Shown: positions 1 to 9,432 of the stretch, in pieces
Numbering within the stretch: position 1 is the stretch's first letter
Layout: every line of letters begins with the position of its first letter
NCBI GenBank assembly: GCA_945861405.1
Contig: CAMAUL010000002.1
Location: 47,506-111,505, forward strand
DNA length: 64,000 nucleotides
Direction of reading: 5' to 3'
Source of the DNA: Candidatus Methylobacter oryzae
GTDB lineage: Bacteria; Pseudomonadota; Gammaproteobacteria; Methylococcales; Methylomonadaceae
Made by a program: the position numbers and the translations under genes
The notes under the pieces: generated by a model
Told to the model about the DNA's origin: nothing
The model's input: the letters and a program-made list of their open reading frames with translations, nothing else
The model's database searches: none

Positions 1-248
1 TGCTCAACAAGTTGAAGCAGCGCAGAGGCAGGGCCATGCGGCTGTCGGTCACCACGCTCCCAATGACGCAATGTGTTTACACTAATATGGCAACGTGAAG
101 CAAACTGCTCCTGTGTCAGTCCAGTTTTTTGACGAATGGATTTTACATCAGGTTTAACAGGGGTATGAATCGATACGTCAATCGATGCACCTGATGCATG
201 GACAATTGCTTGTTCAAGGCCTTCACGGATTTGGTCGAATGCGCTCAT
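1..248 (-). CDS. XRE/HigA-type helix-turn-helix antitoxin (partial, runs off the window start)
   Basis: Reverse-strand translation MSAFDQIREGLEQAIVHASGASIDVSIHTPVKPDVKSIRQKTGLTQEQFASRCHISVNTLRHWERGDRQPHGPASALLQLVE; TLRHWERGxRxPxGPA is typical of HigA/NadS-type antitoxins; overlaps the end of the upstream toxin ORF. Confidence 0.8.
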   Translation of the reverse strand, partial: MSAFDQIREGLEQAIVHASGASIDVSIHTPVKPDVKSIRQKTGLTQEQFASRCHISVNTLRHWERGDRQPHGPASALLQLVE

Positions 249-588
249 ATATTTTCTCCAATGCTGTCACAACCAGTATATTAGCCAAAGAGGCAAGTGA
301 ACTTCTCTCTTCAACAGTTAAGTTATCTTGTTCGTTCTTTGCAAACACGGTAAGCAGGTAAAGAGGGATACGCTCATCGTGAAAGTAATAAATAACCCTA
401 ACGCCACCGCTTTTACCTCTATTCCCTTTGCCCCATCGTAATTTCCGTACACCACCTGTGCCACGCATCAAAGCTCCGGCTTTTGGATGTTCCGCCAGAT
501 AATCAATAATTGCTTTGCGCTCTTCTTCAGACAGATGTTTTTCTGCATAAGAACGGTAAGCAGGTAATTCGGCGATGGTAATTAGCAT
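223..588 (-). CDS. RelE/HigB-like toxin
   Basis: MLITIAELPAYRSYAEKHLSEEERKAIIDYLAEHPKAG...GGVRKLRWGKGNRGKSGGVRVIYYF is typical of this RelE-like family; ATG at 588 preferred over the annotated ORF start at 642. Confidence 0.85.
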   Translation of the reverse strand: MLITIAELPAYRSYAEKHLSEEERKAIIDYLAEHPKAGALMRGTGGVRKLRWGKGNRGKSGGVRVIYYFHDERIPLYLLTVFAKNEQDNLTVEERSSLASLANILVVTALEKIYERIRPNP

Positions 589-718
589 GGGTAGATTATA
601 GTCCAATGGATTAGTTAGGCAAGCCGCACCGCTATTTTTCAAAAAAAGTGGCGGTCTAAAATCTTTAAATCAGTCTTATAAGTTAGTGTCACAACAAAAC
701 AAACTTAAAGGAGAACTG

Positions 719-3169
719 ATGCGCACACTACCTAAACTGATAGCAACCTTGCCGCTGGCGATTTTTATGGGCTCTGCCGTAGCCGAAGAAAGCACTTTCA
801 ACCTCAATATCCCCGCGCAACCGCTAGCCGTAGCGATAGAGGTTATGAGCAAGCAAACCGGATTACAACCCTTTTATGCCGATGGCGCTTTAGCAGGCAA
901 ACAAAGCGCTACGCTGAAAGGAAGCTACAGTAAACGCGAGGCGGTGAAAAAACTGCTGGCAGATAGCGGACTGGAGTACAACTTCACCGGGGACAACACT
1001 GTGGCGGTCAAGGCGGCTGCCAAATCCGTCCAGAAAAATGAAAGCACAAAAAAGACAGAGGAGCCCGTGGTTTTGGATACGCTAACCATCAAAGCCCAAA
1101 AATCCAATATCGATCAGCCGTTCGGCACCTATCTTGACCATTCCAAAATAGCCCTGTCCAGAACGGCTACCAGCGATACCGCCCAAATGCTTAACGGTAC
1201 GCCCGGCGTAAGCTTCTCCGGCGGTGGCGGCATTTCCAGTCGACCCGTTATCCACGGCATGGCAGACGATCGGTTACGGATTCAAGTCGATGGTATGAAT
1301 TTGATTTCGGCTTGCGCTAATCACATGAATCCTGCGCTCTCTTATGTTGCCCCTTCCAGCGTACTGAGCGCTCAGGTGCTTGCAGGAATCACTCCGGTCA
1401 GCATAGGCGGCGACAGTATCGGCGGCACGATTCGCGTTAACTCGGCCGACCCCGAATTTGCCGAGGATGGCAAGACTCCGTTAATAAAAGCGCAGGCCTC
1501 AACCTTTTACCGCACTAACGGCGATGCACGGGGAGGCAACATTTCCACCTCGATAGCGAACGAACATGCCGAACTTAAATACACCGGTTCAACGGTTCAG
1601 TCCCGTAATTACAAAGCGGGTGGAAACTTCACTACTCGAAACACAAAAAACGGCAACGATGTCGTGGCTTCTTCAGCTTATAAATCCGAAAATCAATCGC
1701 TGTCGCTGGCTTTGCGCAACGACGATCATCTTGCTGTGATCAAGGTAGGACAGCAAAATATCCCTTATCAAGCCTTCCCTAACGTGCGCATGGACATGAC
1801 TGGCGATGACAGTTGGTTCGCCAACGTCTTCACCAAGAGCAAGTTCCAGTGGGGAAATATTGAAACTCGGGCTTATCACGAAGATGCCAAACACAAAATG
1901 AACTTCCTGGCGGATAAGTTGCCCGGCAACATGCCTATGGATACCTACGGCGTTAACCAAGGCCTATCGGTAAAAGCCAATATCGATATGACCGACAAGC
2001 ATTTGTTGACGGTGGGCAGTGAGTACCAGCGTTATCGTTTAGACGATTGGTGGGATCCGGTCGGCTCCAATCCTATGCTCATGATGCAAGGGCCGGGGCC
2101 GTTCTGGAATATCAATGCCGGAAAGCGCGACCGGATCGATCTTTTTACCGAATGGGAAGGGCGCTGGAATCAGCAATGGCTGACTCAACTCGGAGTTCGT
2201 GTCGGCGCTGTGGAAATGAATGCGGGCAATGTAATGGATTACGGCACAATCACGCCGGAAGCACGGACTGTTAACAGCCAAAATAAAAAACAAACCGACA
2301 TCAATGTCGATTGGACTGCATTGGCGCGCTACACCTTCAACGACATGCAGACTTACGAGCTGGGTGCGGCCAGAAAAACCCGATCGCCTAATCTTTACGA
2401 GCGTTTTGCCTGGTCCCGCGGACGTACCATGGGCATGATGACTATGCCTATGGCGATGTATATGAACAACTGGGTGGGCGACGCCAACGGCTATGTAGGC
2501 AATATCAATCTTAAGCCGGAAGTCGCGCACACCGTCAGCGCCACGGCCAATTGGCACGATGCCCAGCAGGAAAACTGGGAAACTAAAATTACGCCTTTTT
2601 ACACTCACGTCGAAAACTATATCGATGCGGGACTCTGCCAGACGGCCAATGGAGTACGTTGCCCCAGTCCGACCAGCAGCGGGTTTAATTTACTGCAACT
2701 GGGCAACTATGATGCGCATCTTTTTGGAGTGGATGTTTCCGGGTCTAAACGGCTATTGGAAAGCGTCAAATACGGCAACCTGACCGGGAAAACCGTCTTG
2801 AATTATGTCCGTGGGCAGAACAACGACACCGGCGGCAATCTGTACCAACAGATGCCGTTCAATGCGACGGTGGCGCTCGAACATAAACGCGGCGGCTGGT
2901 CTAACACCATCGAAACGCAACTGGTCGCGCCTAAGACCGATGTGCAAACCGTCCGGGTAGAACCTAAAACCGCAGGATATGCGCTGCTCAACCTGCGTAG
3001 CAGTTATACCTGGAAGCATTTACGCATTGATAGCGGCATAGATAATCTTCTCGATAAGAATTACGGCCTGCCTTTAGGCGGTACTTATATAGGGGAAAGA
3101 AGCACTCCGGGGACAGCGGTTCCCGGTATGGGGCGCTCGTTTAATGTCGGCATGACTGTAAACTACTAA
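719..3169 (+). CDS. TonB-dependent receptor with N-terminal STN domain, OprC-like copper receptor type
   Basis: Signal peptide, STN-like region (FNLNIPAQPLAVAIEVMSKQTGL), plug with VDGMNLISACANHMNPALSYV resembling copper receptors; RBS aaaggag precedes ATG 719. Confidence 0.8.
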   Translation: MRTLPKLIATLPLAIFMGSAVAEESTFNLNIPAQPLAVAIEVMSKQTGLQPFYADGALAGKQSATLKGSYSKREAVKKLLADSGLEYNFTGDNTVAVKAAAKSVQKNESTKKTEEPVVLDTLTIKAQKSNIDQPFGTYLDHSKIALSRTATSDTAQMLNGTPGVSFSGGGGISSRPVIHGMADDRLRIQVDGMNLISACANHMNPALSYVAPSSVLSAQVLAGITPVSIGGDSIGGTIRVNSADPEFAEDGKTPLIKAQASTFYRTNGDARGGNISTSIANEHAELKYTGSTVQSRNYKAGGNFTTRNTKNGNDVVASSAYKSENQSLSLALRNDDHLAVIKVGQQNIPYQAFPNVRMDMTGDDSWFANVFTKSKFQWGNIETRAYHEDAKHKMNFLADKLPGNMPMDTYGVNQGLSVKANIDMTDKHLLTVGSEYQRYRLDDWWDPVGSNPMLMMQGPGPFWNINAGKRDRIDLFTEWEGRWNQQWLTQLGVRVGAVEMNAGNVMDYGTITPEARTVNSQNKKQTDINVDWTALARYTFNDMQTYELGAARKTRSPNLYERFAWSRGRTMGMMTMPMAMYMNNWVGDANGYVGNINLKPEVAHTVSATANWHDAQQENWETKITPFYTHVENYIDAGLCQTANGVRCPSPTSSGFNLLQLGNYDAHLFGVDVSGSKRLLESVKYGNLTGKTVLNYVRGQNNDTGGNLYQQMPFNATVALEHKRGGWSNTIETQLVAPKTDVQTVRVEPKTAGYALLNLRSSYTWKHLRIDSGIDNLLDKNYGLPLGGTYIGERSTPGTAVPGMGRSFNVGMTVNY

Positions 3170-3186
3170 CCCAATAACTAACCTAG

Positions 3187-3219
3187 GTCGGGTTAGCGAT
3201 AACGTAACCCGACATTTTT
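3187..3219 (+). terminator. Hairpin with T run after the receptor gene
   Basis: GTCGGGTTA-gcgataacg-TAACCCGAC followed by ATTTTTA. Confidence 0.6.
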
Positions 3220-3256
3220 ACTAACATTGTAAAAGGATCACAAAGGGAATTAAATA

Positions 3257-3772
3257 ATGAAACGATTAATCGCATCTCTCTCAGCAGCTCTATTTATAGT
3301 GGTATCAGCCCAAGCAGTGGAAAAAGCAAGCGATGATCGACTTGATGAGGTTATGCAGCGCGGTTCGCAGGTGATGCCTTTCAATTTGGAGCAGACTACG
3401 CATGTTTTCTCAAAAACCGAGAAAGGCGGTTTGCAGCAGGTCATCGTCAAAGACAGTTCCAATGCCGAGCAAATCAAGTTAATACGTGAGCACCTGTCGA
3501 AGATTTCAAAGGAGTTCATGCAAGGCGACTTTTCCAATCCGGCTAAGATTCATGGCGAAGACATGCCCGGTTTAGCGGAATTGAAAGCGGCTAATCCGGG
3601 TCAGATCAAAATTGTCTACAAAGAATTGCCTAATGGAGCGGAGGTCGACTACTCAACCGATGTCCCGAAGTTGATTGAGGCCATCCATAAATGGTTCGAC
3701 GCTCAATTAAGCGATCACTCCCGTCATGCTATTCCCGGCCATCCACATCATTTAATGCACCACAAACCGTAA
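3257..3772 (+). CDS. Conserved periplasmic protein of unknown function (family often labelled aspartate carbamoyltransferase)
   Basis: Signal peptide; FNLEQTTHVFSKTEKGGLQQVIVKD...IREHLSKISKEFMQGDFSNPAKIHGEDMPGLAEL...DYSTDVPKLIEAIHKWFDAQLSDHSRHAIPGH. Confidence 0.65.
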   Translation: MKRLIASLSAALFIVVSAQAVEKASDDRLDEVMQRGSQVMPFNLEQTTHVFSKTEKGGLQQVIVKDSSNAEQIKLIREHLSKISKEFMQGDFSNPAKIHGEDMPGLAELKAANPGQIKIVYKELPNGAEVDYSTDVPKLIEAIHKWFDAQLSDHSRHAIPGHPHHLMHHKP

Positions 3773-3816
3773 AAAGCGGCTTGGTCGAGTTGCTCGCTTT
3801 TCGCAACCCGACATTT

Positions 3817-3873
3817 ACCGGTGTAATCCGTTGGCTGCAAAAACGACGGGCAAAACATACAAAACGAAGCTGA
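3817..3873 (+). pseudogene. 3' remnant of a PepSY transmembrane protein gene
   Basis: TGVIRWLQKRRAKHTKRS* matches the C-termini of the two intact PepSY proteins here (TGLIRWLQKRRAK/R...). Confidence 0.7.
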
Positions 3874-4125
3874 TGATTGTTATGGGTACAGCTCACCATT
3901 GAAAGTATTTAATAGTCAACGTGAGGATTCTTCATTGTTGAAACGTCTTATAATCGAGCGGGCAATGCTGTTCGTGCCTGCCAACCGTGTAAATGCAGAC
4001 TATGAGATAATCCGCTTCGCCTTAATCATTTTTTAATTTAATGCGTTTATCCTTATACAGGCTAACAAAACTTACCTGTTTTTTATCGCTATTTAATTTC
4101 ACTACCATCGGAGACCTGTTTAACA

Positions 4126-4626
4126 ATGAAACCGAAAATCGCCCTATTTTTAGGACTGCTGTTTATTACCAATGTGAGTTTTGCCGAGTTAAAGATCGGC
4201 TTTGTCAACATCCCTCTAGTCCTTGAAAAAGCCCCCCAAGCAGAAAAAGCCAAAAAACGTTTGGAACAAGAGTTTTCGCCGCGCGATAAGCAATTGGTTG
4301 CCCAACAAAAAGAAATCGAAAGTATTATGGCAAAAATATCCAAAGATGCTGCTGTAACGGGTAAGTCCGAGCAAGCTAAATTGGAAAAAGATATTTCAAA
4401 TAAGAAAAGGGATGCACAAAGAGCGCAACAGCAATTTAGCGAAGATTTTAATGTGCGTCGTAATGAAGAGCTGGGTAAATTGCAAAGCCATATCGTTGAA
4501 GTTGTTCGGGGCATAGCCAAAGATCAAAGCTTTGATTTATTACTCACCGATGGCGTTATTTATGCCGGTGAACAGATTGATGTCACAGCTCAAGTTCAAC
4601 AAAAGTTAGCAGCCCTGCCCAATTAA
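4126..4626 (+). CDS. OmpH/Skp family periplasmic chaperone
   Basis: Signal peptide; LKIGFVNIPLVLEKAPQAEKAKKRLEQEF...LLLTDGVIYAGEQIDVT typical of Skp/OmpH. Confidence 0.85.
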   Translation: MKPKIALFLGLLFITNVSFAELKIGFVNIPLVLEKAPQAEKAKKRLEQEFSPRDKQLVAQQKEIESIMAKISKDAAVTGKSEQAKLEKDISNKKRDAQRAQQQFSEDFNVRRNEELGKLQSHIVEVVRGIAKDQSFDLLLTDGVIYAGEQIDVTAQVQQKLAALPN

Positions 4627-4720
4627 TTGATTTTTACCGTCATTACAATGAACTGAGGTTATGCTTTCTGGATACCCCCTGTTCAATTTAAATCATCCGA
4701 AAATAACTTAAGGAGTGAAG

Positions 4721-5065
4721 ATGATAAAACAACTATTTTTTGCTGCGGCAATGATGCTCACCACCGTCTCCGCCACAGCGGGTACTATCACGAATGGAAC
4801 TTGGTTGCCGAGTGGTTGTGGTACTGAGCCCGTGGTTCCCGTTATTGAGCTGGATAACGTTGATGTTTACAACCAAAGCGTAAAGGCAATCAATGACTGG
4901 CAGCAAAAAGCCAATGCCTATAACGGGTGCCTGATTAAAGAGGCCAACGCCGATAACGCACTGATCGCTAATTCCGCAAATGACGAGCAAGCCCGATTGA
5001 AGGCAGCCATCGAAAAAATCCAGGCTGAAACTGCTGCTGCCAAAGCCAAGTTGGATAAAAAGTAA
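4721..5065 (+). CDS. Small secreted protein of unknown function
   Basis: Signal peptide MIKQLFFAAAMMLTTVSATA; AGGAG 6 nt upstream of ATG 4721. Confidence 0.6.
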   Translation: MIKQLFFAAAMMLTTVSATAGTITNGTWLPSGCGTEPVVPVIELDNVDVYNQSVKAINDWQQKANAYNGCLIKEANADNALIANSANDEQARLKAAIEKIQAETAAAKAKLDKK

Positions 5066-5077
5066 AATACGATATAT

Positions 5078-5109
5078 GGCATATCACACACTAAAATGTG
5101 TGATATGCC
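5078..5109. promoter_or_regulatory. Inverted repeat GGCATATCACACA-n6-TGTGTGATATGCC upstream of an ECF sigma gene
   Basis: Perfect 13-bp arms; same arms recur at 24172-24208. Confidence 0.55.
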
Positions 5110-5245
5110 TCGATTTTTCCCTTAACAAAATTTCTTATAAACTTCAAAAATAAGCTAAGACCTTGCTTTAATAAGCTGTTGCAATTACCGGCAAGGCAAT
5201 TGCTGTACACAGTGAGTTTTTAAATAAAAAGGGCTCATTTGTTTC

Positions 5246-5785
5246 ATGTACAAACTCACTCATTATTCTGCCGCAGAATTAATACAGGAGCACCGGGATG
5301 AATTACATGGTTATCTGGTTCGTCAAACCCGTTGCCCGGAAACTGCGTCCGATATTCTGCAGGACGCTTTTTTACGGTTAATACATGCAGATACCAAAAG
5401 CGCCATCAAAAATCCCCGTGCATTTTTGTATAAGATAGTCAGCAATCTTGCCATAGACCATCTTCGCAGCAGCAGTCGCCGGTTGGCGCGACATGCCGAC
5501 GAGTCTGAACTGGCCGACCAACCGGATCCGACGCCATCAATCGAGCACCAGCTTTACACTCAGGAGCAAATAGCGCACCTGCGGCTAGCGGTGTCCGAAC
5601 TGCCACCCCGGTGCCGGGAAGTTTTTATCATGCATAAGTTCAAACACCATCCCTATTCTGTAATAATGGACGAGCTTGGTATTTCCGAGAGCACTATTCT
5701 TAAGCATATTGTTAAAGCGATGGACCATTGTCGGCGCAGAATGAGGGAGCTTGATGCCCCGGCTGACCAGAATGTTGCGAAATAA
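5246..5785 (+). CDS. FecI-like ECF sigma factor
   Basis: DILQDAFLRLIHADTKSAIKNPRAFLYKIVSNLAIDHLR (sigma region 2) and LPPRCREVFIMHKFKHHPYSVIMDELGISESTILKHI (region 4). Confidence 0.92.
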   Translation: MYKLTHYSAAELIQEHRDELHGYLVRQTRCPETASDILQDAFLRLIHADTKSAIKNPRAFLYKIVSNLAIDHLRSSSRRLARHADESELADQPDPTPSIEHQLYTQEQIAHLRLAVSELPPRCREVFIMHKFKHHPYSVIMDELGISESTILKHIVKAMDHCRRRMRELDAPADQNVAK

Positions 5786-5852
5786 ACAGGACTCGCATAG
5801 ATAGTGTGACGCAGTTAAAACGTCTTACAGTAATAACCCTTTGAGTTTCACC

Positions 5853-6830
5853 ATGATCGAATCTAATCAACAAGACACAACGGCAACGCAAGCCACCTAT
5901 TGGCAGGCGCAGTTGAGTTCGGATCTGGTAACGAAACAGCACCGACGTGAGTTTGAACTCTGGCTGGAGGAACGGCCTGAAAACAAAATTGCCTGGCAGG
6001 AAGTCAACGCATTTTGGGCGGGGCTTGATGGGCTGACTGAGGCAGATATTACCGAGGTAAATAGCAGCCGGGTTATAGCCTTCAAAACACCCGGTCGCAT
6101 CAGGCCGAGTTCACGCTATACCCGCCCTGCCCTGGCTATGGCGGCCTCGCTGTTGCTGACGGTATCGTTGTTTTATACTCAGGGCGGATTTTATTTTGCC
6201 GACTACACAACGTTACCCGGTCAACAGCGTAATGTCATTCTGGCGGATGGCTCGGAAATAGTCATGAATACCGATACCGCCATTTCCGTGGATTATTCAG
6301 CGCAGCACCGACAAATCACCCTGCATGACGGCGAAGCCTATTTTGTGGTTGCCCCGGATGCCAATCGCCCCTTCGAGGTGCAAACCCATTCAGGCCAAGT
6401 CCGCGCGTTGGGTACTGAATTCAACATTAAAACCCGACAGAAAGACGTGACGGTCACTGTTTATCAACATGCCGTCAGAGTGACCGCAGAAAACGGAAAA
6501 GTCATAGAAAGTCTGCCTGAGGGGCAACAGGTGGCTTTTTCAGATGAAGACTTAAGCCCCGTTATATCGGCTAATTTACAACGCGGTCAGGCTTGGAGGA
6601 ATCAACGCATGATTTTTCAGGACAGGCCATTGGCTGACGTGATAGCAGAACTCAACCGCTACCGTTCCGGCAGAATTATTGTGATGAATAACGACATCAA
6701 AACGTTGCCGGTAACCGGCGTATTTGCGACCGACGATACTAATATCGCCCTACTTACCATCGAACAAAGCTTGCCGATTACCGTCACCAAAATTACCGAA
6801 AAACTGGTGCTGCTTACTGCAAAGAAATAA
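5853..6830 (+). CDS. FecR-family anti-sigma factor
   Basis: LPGQQRNVILADGSEIVMNTDTAISVDYSAQHRQITLHDGEAYFVVAPDANRPFEV; follows the sigma gene; ATG 5853 preferred over TTG 5841. Confidence 0.92.
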   Translation: MIESNQQDTTATQATYWQAQLSSDLVTKQHRREFELWLEERPENKIAWQEVNAFWAGLDGLTEADITEVNSSRVIAFKTPGRIRPSSRYTRPALAMAASLLLTVSLFYTQGGFYFADYTTLPGQQRNVILADGSEIVMNTDTAISVDYSAQHRQITLHDGEAYFVVAPDANRPFEVQTHSGQVRALGTEFNIKTRQKDVTVTVYQHAVRVTAENGKVIESLPEGQQVAFSDEDLSPVISANLQRGQAWRNQRMIFQDRPLADVIAELNRYRSGRIIVMNNDIKTLPVTGVFATDDTNIALLTIEQSLPITVTKITEKLVLLTAKK

Positions 6831-6918
6831 TAATTCAAAAAAAATCAAAACCAAATAGATACTCTTGTAGTGCTCTGTCGTCTTATAAAGACTTCAACAA
6901 CAACTAACAGGAGTATCG

Positions 6919-9321
6919 ATGAAATCAACAGGTATCCGCCGCTTTTTACTATTACTGGCAATCATGCAAGCACAATCTGCAAGCGCCGAAACCGGGCAGA
7001 AGCAGAATTTCAATATACCGGCCCAATCACTTTCTTCCGCATTACTGCAATTTTCTGAAAACACCGGCGTTAAAACTTTGTTTAGCACCGATATGGCGCG
7101 CGACATAAAAACATCGGGCTTATCGGGAAGCTATACGCCGCAGCAAGCATTGGATAAATTACTGGCAAACACCGGTATTGCTTACCGTTTTACCGATACT
7201 GAATCGGTGGCGCTTTCTGTAGCTCCCCAAAAAAACAGTGCAGAAACCACTACGTTGAAAGCGATGACCGTGACCGGGAATGCCAATAAAGGCGACGATC
7301 CAACGGCTTACAAAGTCACCAACGCCAGCTCGGCTACCAAAACGGATACGCCCATTATGGACACGCCGATGTCGATCCAAGTGATACCCAAACAGGTATT
7401 GAAAGATCAGCAGGCGCTTCGGATAAAGGATGCGCTGAAAAACATCAGTGGTGTTTTTTGGGCAACCGATCCTATGTATGAGGGCTTCCAGATGCGCGGC
7501 TTTGTCTCTGATGGTTCGACCACCGTCTATCGCAATGGTTTGCGTATCAGGCGCGCGCAGCACGAGGTGGCTAACTTGGAGCAGCTAGAAGTGATTAAAG
7601 GGCCGGCCGCTGCTATCTATGGACGTATTGAACCTGGCGGATTGATCAATGTCGTAACCAAAAAACCGTTGGATACCCCTTATTACTCGTTGGAGCAGCA
7701 GTTCGGTTCTTACGATCTGTATCGTACTACGGCGGATGCGACCGGCCCCATTAATAAAGACCGTTCGTTGCTCTACCGCCTTAATTTGGCCTATCAAAAT
7801 AATAATTTATTCATCGACACGATGGATCAGGAGCGGTTTTTTGTCGCTCCGTCACTGACCTGGAAGCCGAGTGACCGTACAGAACTCAATTTGAATTTTG
7901 AGTATCAGCATGACACGCGTGTCAATTACACCGGCCTTCCAGTCGTAGGCAATCGGCCTGCTAATATTCCCGTCAGCCGCTATCTGGGTTTTGGATCGGA
8001 TAATGAACGCGCTGTACACGATAAGCTAATCGTTGGCTTCGATTGGTCGCACCAATTCAACGATAACTGGAAAGTACAACATCGCTTTCATTATTACAAC
8101 CTTGATTACCAAGGTAATAATCAGTCGTTTTTCAACGGGCCGGTGAACCCGACAAATAATCGCACGGCTACCCGCAGCACGACTACTACACCGATTGACG
8201 ATACCGACACCTATGCGACTAATATAGACCTCATCGGTAAATTTAAATTCTTGGGCACACAGCATCAGGCTTTAGCGGGATTCGACTATTTTTGGGAAAA
8301 GCGTGATGGTGAAGGTTTCGCAAGCACTCCAGCGCCAGCAACCCATAGGCCTGTGGTTGATATTTTCAATCCGGTCTATGGCCAGGTTCCGTTACCAACG
8401 CCGAAAGATTTTAATAGTTTTAGTACGCTGACCCAATCCTGGTACGGCACTTACTTTCAGGATCAAATTACCCTCTTCGATAAGCTGCATATCATGGGCG
8501 GCGGACGTTATGATTGGGCAACACGAAGCAGCGGCTCCGCTTCGACTTCCATCGAAGCCGCGCGCAACAGGGAGACCGAAGTTCAAAACGATGCTTTCAG
8601 CCCACGCGTGGGACTGGTATACCAACCTTGGTCTTGGCTTGCCCTGTATGGCAATTATGTGGAATCGCTCGGCGGCGCGAATACCGCGTTGGCATCAAGC
8701 GGAAAACCGCTCGATGCTGAAACAGCGCAGCAACACGAGGTTGGCTTCAAAACGGAATTACTCGATAAAAAATTGCTGACAACGGTCGCTTTTTATGACT
8801 TAACCAAACAAAACGTCGCCACCGCCGATCCAACAAATCCCAGATTTTCCGTTCAAACCGGAGAAGCCCGCAGCCGGGGAATGGAAGTGGATGTTTCAGG
8901 TCAAGTCACGAACGGCCTAAATCTGATTGCAACCTATGCTTATACCGATACTGAAATTACCAAGGATAATCGAGGTGATCAAGGACACAGATTTTGGAAT
9001 GTCCCCAAAAACTCAGGCAGCTTCTGGGCTAAATATGCTGTTCAAGAGCCATCCCTGCGCGGCTTAAGTTTCGGAGCCGGAACGTATCTGATAGGGCAGC
9101 GTGAAGGCAATAATGCGAATACTTGGCAGATGCCGGGCTATGTACGCGTTGATGCGCTTCTCGGTTATGCCTGGAAAGTGGGGCATTCTACTGTTACCAC
9201 GCAACTTAATGTCAACAATCTGCTGGATAAAACTATTTATGAAACTTCCGCTTTTGGCGGCTTTTTGGCACAGCCGGGTGCGCCGCGTACTTTCATGGGG
9301 TCGATCCGTGTGGAGTTTTAA
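6919..9321 (+). CDS. TonB-dependent siderophore receptor with STN domain
   Basis: FNIPAQSLSSALLQFSENTGV; plug and barrel; C-terminus TFMGSIRVEF*. Confidence 0.93.
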   Translation: MKSTGIRRFLLLLAIMQAQSASAETGQKQNFNIPAQSLSSALLQFSENTGVKTLFSTDMARDIKTSGLSGSYTPQQALDKLLANTGIAYRFTDTESVALSVAPQKNSAETTTLKAMTVTGNANKGDDPTAYKVTNASSATKTDTPIMDTPMSIQVIPKQVLKDQQALRIKDALKNISGVFWATDPMYEGFQMRGFVSDGSTTVYRNGLRIRRAQHEVANLEQLEVIKGPAAAIYGRIEPGGLINVVTKKPLDTPYYSLEQQFGSYDLYRTTADATGPINKDRSLLYRLNLAYQNNNLFIDTMDQERFFVAPSLTWKPSDRTELNLNFEYQHDTRVNYTGLPVVGNRPANIPVSRYLGFGSDNERAVHDKLIVGFDWSHQFNDNWKVQHRFHYYNLDYQGNNQSFFNGPVNPTNNRTATRSTTTTPIDDTDTYATNIDLIGKFKFLGTQHQALAGFDYFWEKRDGEGFASTPAPATHRPVVDIFNPVYGQVPLPTPKDFNSFSTLTQSWYGTYFQDQITLFDKLHIMGGGRYDWATRSSGSASTSIEAARNRETEVQNDAFSPRVGLVYQPWSWLALYGNYVESLGGANTALASSGKPLDAETAQQHEVGFKTELLDKKLLTTVAFYDLTKQNVATADPTNPRFSVQTGEARSRGMEVDVSGQVTNGLNLIATYAYTDTEITKDNRGDQGHRFWNVPKNSGSFWAKYAVQEPSLRGLSFGAGTYLIGQREGNNANTWQMPGYVRVDALLGYAWKVGHSTVTTQLNVNNLLDKTIYETSAFGGFLAQPGAPRTFMGSIRVEF

Positions 9322-9352
9322 AGCTAAATAGAGTGAATGCTCTCTCCAGGCC

Positions 9353-9375
9353 GGACGGGATTTGCAACCCCGTCC
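9353..9375. repeat. Dispersed hairpin GGACGGGATTTGCAACCCCGTCC downstream of a TBDT
   Basis: Near-identical copies at 15901-15922 and 21348-21370. Confidence 0.7.
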
Positions 9376-9432
9376 AGCAAGCTGCGTACTTTCAGCAACC
9401 CGATATCGACATTCAATTCGACAAAATAAACG

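Noticed and set aside
2039-2608. 189-aa minus-strand ORF inside the copper-type receptor gene, and similar antisense ORFs in other genes
   Set aside because: Shadow ORFs antisense to strong coding sequences; composition is arbitrary and no domain is recognisable.
5078-5109. Interpretation as a simple Rho-independent terminator of the 4721 gene
   Set aside because: T-tract is weak (TCGATTTTT) and the same arms recur upstream of other regulators in different arrangements; terminator function is not excluded here but does not explain the other sites.
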